Source: Fragilaria radians
Taxonomy: Eukaryota > Bacillariophyta > Fragilariophyceae > Fragilariales > Fragilariaceae
DNA length: 64,000 bases
Reading direction: 5' to 3'
NCBI GenBank assembly: GCA_900642245.1
Contig: CAAAJI010000010.1
Span: 395,224-459,223, forward strand
Every line of letters starts with the position of its first letter. Positions within the stretch are counted from its first letter, which is position 1. The notes under the pieces were generated by a model. It saw nothing but the letters and a program-made list of their open reading frames with translations, was not told the DNA's origin and did no database searches. A program made the translations under genes and the position numbers. This document shows, piece by piece, positions 56,624 to 64,000 of the stretch.

Positions 56624-56835
56624 AACATCACGATTGGATGATAAAAAATGTTACATTCGCAGTGTAGGGATAATGCTTATCCATTATCCATGTAGAGTGT
56701 AGTACCTTACTGTATAAATTGTTGGCTGTTGGGGGGGATATCATTTGGATGGCCTACGTACATACTACTCTGGCCCATAGAAAAAGATTAGAAGAACTAG
56801 TTTGGCTTCGTATTTAGGACATCACATAAAAAACA
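56624..56835. promoter_or_regulatory. Short divergent promoter between two transporter genes
   Basis: This 212-bp gap lies between the start codons of two oppositely oriented membrane-transporter genes, so both promoters must be inside it or in their leaders. A G-rich run (GTTGGGGGGGATATC) lies near 56727-56741. No known site is certain. Confidence 0.5.
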
Positions 56836-57963
56836 ATGTTCACCAAACTGCAAGATAGTGTCAAGCGAGACGAAAATGTGCGTCTCGTTATTGTCCGATA
56901 CTTTTTAGATCGAGCAGGATATGGCCTGCAGCAATCGAGTGCTAGGATTTGGAGAACTGCTCCTCCTATTTGTCGAATCGGCGACATTCTAGAATTTCTT
57001 CATGAGCAAGGTATCAAGGACTCTGAGGATGAAACCTTGTTAGCAGAAGTTTACCTTGACAAATTTGAGAGCTACATGAGCCTTGATTGCCTTGATGAAG
57101 GCATTTATTTCGATTTTTCTACGGCAACTCGGACAGATCCTGGTATTCTAAATTTCCGTCTAACTGATCTTCAATCTGGAGAACTCATACACTCGACCGC
57201 TAAGGCGGAAAGTACAGCGACAGGATTTTGCACCGCGAGTCCAGTGGGCCTCTTTGCCTTCTCCTTGACTATCATTTTGGAAGTTGCTTACATCTTTGGT
57301 AAATTGGTAAATTATTCTGTGCATCCGTCCTTCAAACTTATCTGGGGACCTTATGCCTTCTTTGTGTCGGGATTGCTTCAAGTTATTGCAGGCTTGATTG
57401 AAGCAAGTCGAAATAACATTTATGGGGCGACAGCATTCATGGCTTTCGGTTCTTTCTGGTTGGCCAATGGAACCCAGATAATTCTAACAACTTATTTTCC
57501 CGATCAGATACCTGCAGAGTATCTAGAGGCCGGGGACCCAGTGGGAAACTTTATCCGGAATATATACATCACGGCATTTCTCTGTGTTCTTCTCAAGCAA
57601 ACTTTCGTATCGAGCAAGTTAAGTTCACTATTGATTGGGGTCGTTTTAGTATTTGTATTCGTCAGCGCCCTCTCGGGTTGGTCTACAGCGTTTGAGTGGA
57701 TGCAAGTAATACTTGGCACAATTGTTTCTCTCTTAGCATTCTATCTCTATGGAGCAGAATTTACCAATGAAGTTTATCAGGAAGAAGTCTTCAATATGCA
57801 CCCTTGGTCAGAGGAGTCTTCAAAGCAGATCTTTGCTGCCGCTGGAACTAGTACCTCACTACAATCCCGTGCTGTTATGTTACGAGCAGCGAATTCGGGT
57901 GATGGATCTAGGAAAACCTTTCACAATCTTCGTTCTGCACAACCTTTACCACCAGAAGAGTAG
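56836..57963 (+). CDS. GPR1/FUN34/YaaH (acetate/succinate transporter) family protein with N-terminal extension
   Basis: A 375-residue frame. Residues about 137-325 hold six hydrophobic segments with the family pattern: TASPVGLFAFSLTIIL (a variant of the NPAPLGL signature), then GPYAFFVSGLLQVIAGLIEA, then NIYGATAFMAFGSFWLANG, and later YITAFLCVLLKQTF and VSALSGWSTAFEWMQVI. Characterised members move acetate or succinate across membranes. The first 130 residues are an added soluble domain, unusual for the family (typically about 200-280 residues), with a helical start (VRLVIVRYFLDRAGYGLQQS) and an acidic middle. The tail is cytosolic. No signal peptide is present. Substrate is inference. Confidence 0.8.
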   Translation: MFTKLQDSVKRDENVRLVIVRYFLDRAGYGLQQSSARIWRTAPPICRIGDILEFLHEQGIKDSEDETLLAEVYLDKFESYMSLDCLDEGIYFDFSTATRTDPGILNFRLTDLQSGELIHSTAKAESTATGFCTASPVGLFAFSLTIILEVAYIFGKLVNYSVHPSFKLIWGPYAFFVSGLLQVIAGLIEASRNNIYGATAFMAFGSFWLANGTQIILTTYFPDQIPAEYLEAGDPVGNFIRNIYITAFLCVLLKQTFVSSKLSSLLIGVVLVFVFVSALSGWSTAFEWMQVILGTIVSLLAFYLYGAEFTNEVYQEEVFNMHPWSEESSKQIFAAAGTSTSLQSRAVMLRAANSGDGSRKTFHNLRSAQPLPPEE

Positions 57964-59339
57964 AACATTATTTATATCTCTAAAAAAATTTGTCAAGACA
58001 TTTTCTTTTTCCTTTTCAACCTACTTTAATGTCTTGAACAGTGTTAAGAAATATGAACTACGTTTTCTTCTTGAACTAAGTACTCCAGATTGATTTGAAT
58101 TATAGCTTTATTCTAGTGAGAAAATGATTATGCAGCGATGCCCAAATTAGAAGGAATAAAACTCATGAACTGTCACTTCCTTCCTAAAAAGTGTGATGCC
58201 GTGTATTAACTTTACTAGATTCATCCCCAACTGTTAAGTATTCTTCTTTAGTAGCGATGTTTAGAATTTGATAAAATAATCTTGATCCACTGGAATTAAA
58301 GTTAGATGTCTTCAAAATACAAGTGAATCCAAACAAAATGGCCGAAAATCTTACCAAATAGCATCATGAAAGAATTTGTGAAACATTAGATTAAGATAAA
58401 TTATAAAATCAAAGTTGCAATACCAGGAAAGGCTGTTTCATTTAAACCAGTTGTATTACTGAGTGAAGAAATCAGTCACTTGGTTTACTGTGTAAATACA
58501 GCTTGCAGCGAATCAATGTGGATGACAGGGAAGTGATAGCACACGAAAAATGTGGTACGCTGCCAAATTCAAGCGAAAAAGTGAAGTGGTATTATATTTT
58601 CTTTCAGTATATTGTCATAACATTGTTAATCTACAAACAGACTCTACAAATCAGGCCTGTCGGATATACTCTTCGCAAGGAAATTCACATTCCTTAATCC
58701 TTATGATAAAGTACACTATCCTGACATCATGTACAATGACTACATTCAAGCAACTACTTTTTGAAGCTCAAGCCATCAACACATTACATCTCAAAGGCAA
58801 ATGGAGTGGTTGAATGTGTATCATGATTTTTTATCAAGTGATTGAAACTCAAGACACATAAGATATTAATTGTCTACAATTAACCTCACCAGTTTTGTGT
58901 GTGATAGTCATCTAATGTTAGGATTCTGTCCAGGCACTTTCTCTCCCTATGCATTCTTTTAGCTCTTTATAGAACTAATCCGTTTTTCTTTCTTCATCCA
59001 TCACAATTCATAGATCTCTCACGATGACACTTCAAAGTATAGTAAACAGGCTCTATTGCTTGCAACTTAAGTCAATTATTATGGCGCAGAGGATTTTCGC
59101 ACTAGTCTAATATTCGCGATCAATATGAGAATCGCAAAATTCCTGTATCTGATTTAGTAGCGCTCTCCACTGCGAGATAAACAAGATTTCGAAAAACACT
59201 GTACTGTACTAGTAGCACTAGGTTTGGGAAAAGAATTTATGTATGACCCTAAGCGGTCTTAAGTCTTTATGTCACAGGCTTTTATATTACAGGATTTCTT
59301 TGCCCCAACAATCACATTCATAAACGATCTCTCTCTCGA
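57964..59339. other. Intergenic, about 1.4 kb
   Basis: AT-rich. A short overlapping pair of frames at 58503-58813 has no recognisable motif. The last 100 bases precede the next start codon and have a pyrimidine-rich CTCTCTCTCG run immediately before the ATG. Confidence 0.45.
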
Positions 59340-60299
59340 ATGACAGATTTCTTAGGTCGCTTCTCTCCAGGAAGTGTTGTTGAAGGCCGTCAGAGCAGTT
59401 TCAATCTGCAGTTAATCACCGGTACTTTGTTGATGTTTCTAATAATCGGATTTGCTGGGATAGTAGATAGAGGCAATCCTAGGTTCCACGCGCAATCCAA
59501 ATCTAGAAACTTTCTTGACCAACCAGCAAAACCTTACATATATCAATTCGATGTTGTATCGCAGGAAATTGTTCCTAGTAACACTCTACCTGGGACTCGT
59601 AAGATACCTTACATATGGAGCCAAGTATGGGAGTCTGCAGGCTGGACACCGAAGAATCTTATGGTTGATAAAATTAGTACTTCCGAAGAATTTAAGGAAA
59701 TCATTGATATGATTAACGAAAGTTCAAGTTTACTACAGAAACGCCATGTTCAAAAATATCTGGCGATGGCAGCCAATGGTGGAGGTTGGCTTGCTCACTC
59801 CGATACATTCCCACTTCACCCATTCGGAAGCAATGTAGAATTGCCAGCGGGAGGCCAATTCATATCTTATGGAGGTCCTTTTCTTATCAGTGCAAGTGCT
59901 GATGAATGGCTTCGCATGGCTAAGGAAATGGCGCATCATGCCCGGCACTACCACTTGAGAGATCAGTGGACAGAGTCTCTCTTCCTTTCCCAACATCAGC
60001 ACAAGCATATATACCAGACTGGTGAGGTCTTCGAAGTTACCAATTCCGCTACTGATCCGGATTCTATGGAATGGTCTTGGAGTCCAAACGACTGTCAAGC
60101 GACAAAGACAAAACGGGCAGTACACTTTAATTTAGGAGAACATGAGCCGCTTCGTAACATAGACAAGGCTGGAGATATGGTCATTAAATGGTTATCCAAG
60201 TGGTTGCAGTCTTGTGAACGAAGCGACTACTTTGTGGAGAAAGAAAAGCACCGCAACCTGAAGTCAGCAGATACGGCTTTGCGCGGAACTACAAATTAA
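59340..60299 (+). CDS. Type II membrane protein, possible GT32-like glycosyltransferase
   Basis: A 319-residue single exon. A 24-residue cytosolic tail is followed by a signal anchor (residues about 25-43, LITGTLLMFLIIGFAGI), the layout of Golgi glycosyltransferases. The luminal part has IPYIWSQVWESAGWTPKNLM, comparable to the IPKIIHQTW start of sugar-transferase (DXD) domains. It then has KRHVQKYLAMAANGGGWLAHSD (residues about 134-155), which resembles the 'R-Y-x-x-L-x-x-x-GG-x-Y-x-D-x-D' block. In place of the DxD metal motif there is H153-S-D155, so catalysis may be altered. The remaining 150 residues are Trp/His-rich. The family call is by pattern only. Confidence 0.6.
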   Translation: MTDFLGRFSPGSVVEGRQSSFNLQLITGTLLMFLIIGFAGIVDRGNPRFHAQSKSRNFLDQPAKPYIYQFDVVSQEIVPSNTLPGTRKIPYIWSQVWESAGWTPKNLMVDKISTSEEFKEIIDMINESSSLLQKRHVQKYLAMAANGGGWLAHSDTFPLHPFGSNVELPAGGQFISYGGPFLISASADEWLRMAKEMAHHARHYHLRDQWTESLFLSQHQHKHIYQTGEVFEVTNSATDPDSMEWSWSPNDCQATKTKRAVHFNLGEHEPLRNIDKAGDMVIKWLSKWLQSCERSDYFVEKEKHRNLKSADTALRGTTN

Positions 60300-61156
60300 G
60301 TATACGTGGATGATGAGTTCAAAGTGAAGGCTTCGTTAGAAAGTTGGAGACCAGAGTTTCGTTTTCGAGGTTGTTCGTGATATCCCTTAGCTTCTGGCGT
60401 TGTAATCCTCGATTGATGTATCTCTAAACCGTCAGGATTCAAAGGTCACACAATAGACATTGTATTAAGTAAAATTTTGCATTTCAGTCCCTAGTCTACA
60501 CTTCCCTTTGGAATGTAACGTATCTCGTTGTTTCTTTGCACAGAAAATTCGTTAATTTGATCAACGTTCAGTGTATGTGATACGTGGACTGCTTAAAAAT
60601 TCATTCAATTGCAGCGCTACAGTCTCCTAAAGTTCTAATATAGATAAGCTCCTTTGGGGAATAATTCCAATGATGACTCAAAATGACTTTGTTCTTGTTT
60701 TTGCGATTGTCAGATTCATACCTGTCTTCCAGAGATTTAAGTTCTTTGCGGCCAAATAATCTCTTCTCCAGCTTTTGTAGTTGTGGTGTTAACACCCCTG
60801 GAGATAACTTTACAATTGAAGCTGGATATAATGTCTAAATTAAGAAGGGGCCATACCTTACAAATTTGTTGGCATAAGACCGTCATCAACATGACAAACC
60901 AGAGAAATTTGCTTTTGATTGATTCAAGTTCTTAACCACGAATCTTGTTGTCTTGCAACTGATGCTTTTCCGGTTTGTGATAAGAGACAATGCGTAACAA
61001 CCAAATATCGGACTTTATTCTCCAAGAATGATACATTTATCTTGGAAAGCATCGTGCATAATTTCCACTAATGAGCAAATATTGCAATTTACTTAGCTTG
61101 TAGGGTAGGATCAAATCTAACGTTTAGGGAACAGAAAATGATGGTGGTCAATAAGG
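60300..61156. other. Intergenic
   Basis: No supported gene; a 64-codon minus-strand frame at 60601-60795 is not convincing. Confidence 0.45.
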
Positions 61157-61284
61157 ATAAGTGTGTTTAGCCTTTAGACTCTTTTGTTATTAGAGAGCTA
61201 ACTCTGTAACTAGATGATTACATAGATCATTTTTATAGCCCTCTTGGATTGGGTACGGAGCTGGATTGTATAATGATATATACA
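61157..61284. repeat. LTR-like dispersed repeat, copy 2
   Basis: Aligns with window positions 1-125 over its whole length, with about a quarter or more of positions changed. Shared landmarks are a TTTAG-CTCTTT start, an AGATCAT-TTA-A block and the GCTGGATTGTATAATGATA end. No retroelement coding trace lies next to it, so it may be a solo LTR. Class assignment is inference. Confidence 0.4.
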
Positions 61285-61635
61285 TCAGGTCATGATATCA
61301 AAACTTTGTCAAAACATTGAAGATGGAAATTTTTCAGCAGTCAGCAAAGTTTTGAGAAATCATACAATTCTCTTATTGCTGCGTAATTCTTTTGAATTTT
61401 TGTGTGTGGATCAAAAGTGTATCTATTGCTTGAGCACGCCCAGGTGGTTCACTGAAGTGCAGACGTTTTTCTTACATCAACGAAAACATATCCTTGGGTT
61501 TCATGAAAAAGCACCCTGATGTACGATTTGATTACTGACTACAGACTACAGACATAGCGTAACGTTCAAGATTTTAACGCAAACAATAATTTCCTGCCAA
61601 GTGTCGTAATATCCTGATTTCAGCTGTTGTCCGAA

Positions 61636-62662
61636 ATGACAAAGGTGAACAAAACCATGATCCGACCAACGTTTTGTTTCATAGCAGCAATTCTATTAAG
61701 AGGTGTAATAGCAAACAACCTATTTATAAGGAAAACGAGTGCAATACGTGATGGAAATCAAATTGATTTATCATCATCATGGAGCTACATGGAGACGAAA
61801 AATAATTTCATATATGAATTTCGAGGTGGTAGCGACTCAGGCTCCTACTCACGCCGACAAGACTATAGGGGGGAATACGATAGAAACTATGATGATAACT
61901 TTGACGGCAGGGGAAATTTCGAAGAGAGTATAGATTATTATGATGACAAGTACGGAGATACCGACCATAATGATAGATCATATGTAGGCAAAGACAAGGT
62001 AAGTAATTGGTATATCAATTCACTAAAGGAGCATTTATCGTTCTACACTCATCCTTCGATTGCACTGAGATTAGGCATTTTCTGCTTCCATTCCAAACCT
62101 TCCAAATATTATAAAGAATGGTGATAAGCGCATTGGTTTGGCGTTGTTGGGTTCTGGAACAATATTTACCATGCTAGGTATTTCTTTGTTCTTCAATAAA
62201 TCTTTGATGCGCCTTGGGAATCTTTTATTCATCGCTGGTGTACCCATGACAATTGGTCCGGGTCGGACTGCTGGGTACTTTTTTCAACCAAAAAAATCCA
62301 GAGCCACTGCCTGCCTAGCCTTAGGGATTTTTCTCGTTTTCTTAGGAAGCCCTGTGTTGGGTATTGCTTTAGAAGTCTTTGGACTTCTAAATTTATTTGG
62401 AAATATGTTTCCTCTTGTTGCTGTTCTGATAAAGCAAGTGCCTTTTGTAGGTGCTTTATTTGGGTCTGGTGGACTTGGCAAAAATGCTGATACCCGACGA
62501 TCATCCAGAGAAAGAGACCAATATGAAGACATTTACAACGACCCTTACGGTAATGATGCATATGAGAATGATCAGTACGAAAATGATCGTCTTGGTAGAA
62601 GAGACGAAGATTCTCATTCTAACCAACGATACTACTCAAGTAGGTCGAATGATTATTATTGA
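61636..62662 (+). CDS. Got1-like membrane protein with signal peptide and Tyr/Asp-rich flanks
   Basis: Exon 1 is 61636-61998 and exon 2 is 62075-62662, joined across a 76-bp intron (GTAAGT donor, GATTAG acceptor, phase 0), giving 316 residues. An N-terminal signal peptide (TMIRPTFCFIAAILLRGVIA) is followed by a disordered Tyr/Asp/Gly-rich stretch (residues about 70-120). The Got1/Sft2-like core (residues about 130-260) has DKRIGLALLGSGTIFTMLGI, then FNKSLMRLGNLLFIAGVPMT, then GRTAGYFFQPKKSRATACLA and FLVFLGSPVLGIALEVFGLL, with four hydrophobic segments. Got1 acts in ER-Golgi vesicle traffic. The C-terminal 55 residues again are Tyr/Asp/Asn-rich (DPYGNDAYENDQYENDRLG). A cleaved signal and the low-complexity flanks are not typical of Got1, so a secondary-plastid or secretory variant is possible. 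Confidence 0.82.
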
Positions 62663-64000
62663 AAAGAGTAACTTCCTTATACATTGAGTGGACTTTGTAA
62701 CCAAATTAATCCTGTGAAGTGTTAAAAAATGAAGGAAATGCGGCTTCGTATATCTAATTATTCGGATGTATGAATCATTGCGGTTACTGTTGCAAGGTTA
62801 CAAATGAAAGCAAACCTATCCACGACGAGTTTTTAAGTTTTCAGAGAGACATTCATGATGTAATCGAACTGTCTATCACGTTGAATTTCAAATATTTTAT
62901 TAATCTTTTAGAGTTGAAATTATTCAATAACCTTGTGTCAGGATGATCCGTTTACTTGGCGATCCATTTATTAAAACTCTAATCTCTGATGTTCCATGAT
63001 TCTTTTCTTCTAAGATGTTGTAGTTGAAGGACTCGTGCCATAGTAAATCAAAAGTATTCCATTCAGCAAGCATTCAACACGGTTTACATCCTGAGCCTAA
63101 AGTAAGAGCTCAGCTTTGTGAAAAGTTGGAAAGCAGATGGAAAGCACAGAGCATTAGGTATTCGTTGGTCTTCTGACAACAAGAAGTACAATTCGATGAA
63201 AAGAAAAAAATGGGCTAACAAGAAAGAGTAAAAAGTTGCATACTGCGGTTCGTTATTGATTGAAGTCTCAACGAACTTTTAATGAATCTTCTCATCCTGC
63301 TGGTCCGAATTACGGCATCTCAAGAAACCAAAAATAAAAATCCAACAAGAAGAATTTTGATAAGAATAAATCAAAATCTGTAGAGTGGCATGAGAAACGA
63401 ATGCATGACATCATCGTCCTTGATATCATAGCTGATCACTACGGACTGCTGAATTATCTGCAATGAAGAGCTCAATAATCCTCTTTGTGGGGCAGAGATA
63501 TGACCAGAATGATGCTCTACATATTTGGAACGATACATGATACTTTCTTAAACTGACTTTTGATTCGACTTTGAAAGGATTCTAGAATATGTGATATCTT
63601 CACCAACGTGTGGATGTGAAATCTCATTACGATGGGAATATCACTTTTATTAGATTGTAAATGGAGGCCCCTCATCGGAAGTAAAAATGGAATGGTAACG
63701 CAATTTGGTGAATTTACAATCTGATAAATTGTTTTCATCTTCAAAATACCAGTTGCCACAACCAGCATCGCCTATGATTCCTTTCACTTAGGTACTATAT
63801 TAGACTTGTATTTCTAAGTATACCTAGATGTAATTTTGTTTCAATGCCATGTCCTGAAACGAGTGACGAGAACAACTTCATTGTAAATCTCAAATTCTGT
63901 ACCAATACTAATTGCAAATTCCTTTTCGACATAAATGCTGTGGACCCTGATTCAGACGTTGCTTTGCTATCCCCTTCATTGGCTTTTTACCAGATTCGCT
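62663..64000. other. Intergenic to the window end
   Basis: No supported gene. A minus-strand open stretch at 63517-63768 has no recognisable motif. A gene may begin beyond the window. Confidence 0.4.

Noticed and set aside
1..64000. CRISPR arrays, bacterial operons, viral integrations
   Set aside because: No regularly spaced direct repeats, no operon-like gene packing and no viral hallmark gene were seen; the gene structure is eukaryotic throughout.

Overview
The window is nuclear DNA from a eukaryotic alga, most probably a diatom. The evidence is: AT-rich sequence; short GT-AG introns (70-215 bp) that can be resolved in six genes; several proteins whose signal peptide ends at an ASAFAP-like site with an aromatic residue at +1 (the diatom secondary-plastid import signal); and decayed Ty1/copia retrotransposons of the algal kind. 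There is no sign of bacterial operons, CRISPR arrays, rRNA or a convincing tRNA. The species cannot be named from the sequence alone.

Layout. 0-9 kb: an LTR-like end, a 941-aa coiled-coil protein with repeated RRGS motifs, a complete 397-bp hAT-type MITE with an 8-bp target duplication, a decayed hAT transposase, and an unrecognised Cys/His protein. 9-16 kb: topoisomerase VI subunit B, a membrane-anchored tubulin-tyrosine-ligase-like protein (convergent with it) and a small secretory-pathway membrane protein. 16.5-25 kb and 30.6-31.5 kb: a retrotransposon graveyard of four copia remnants, with a LON-substrate-binding-like, apparently plastid-targeted gene embedded in it. 25-27 kb: a two-exon coiled-coil protein of unknown role. 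32-35.5 kb: a head-to-head pair of plastid fatty-acid genes, FabZ (minus) and the pyruvate dehydrogenase E2 subunit (plus). 37.8-47.5 kb: a type II membrane SGNH-like protein, a PARN-type deadenylase, a GCK-domain mitochondrial protein and IST1 (ESCRT-III). 50-51.4 kb: a severin/fragmin-type gelsolin protein with one apparent frameshift. 54.6-62.7 kb: plastid membrane rubredoxin, an SLC35F-like transporter head-to-head with a GPR1/FUN34/YaaH-like transporter, a GT32-like type II membrane protein and a Got1-like membrane protein. Everything else is long AT-rich intergenic DNA.

How the genes work together. The clearest functional link is FabZ plus PDH E2. Both carry plastid-type presequences, are divided by about 590 bp, and act in one pathway: pyruvate to acetyl-CoA, then the dehydration step of type II fatty-acid synthesis. 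The plastid rubredoxin fits photosystem assembly. The other genes are housekeeping or endomembrane genes without evident linkage. The most noteworthy new signals are the hAT MITE, the divergent fatty-acid pair with a four-module E2 N-terminus, a dispersed hairpin repeat at 24.9 and 49.4 kb, and several enzyme-like proteins with altered catalytic residues (TTL-like, SGNH-like, GT32-like). No multi-gene defence or biosynthetic cluster is visible.
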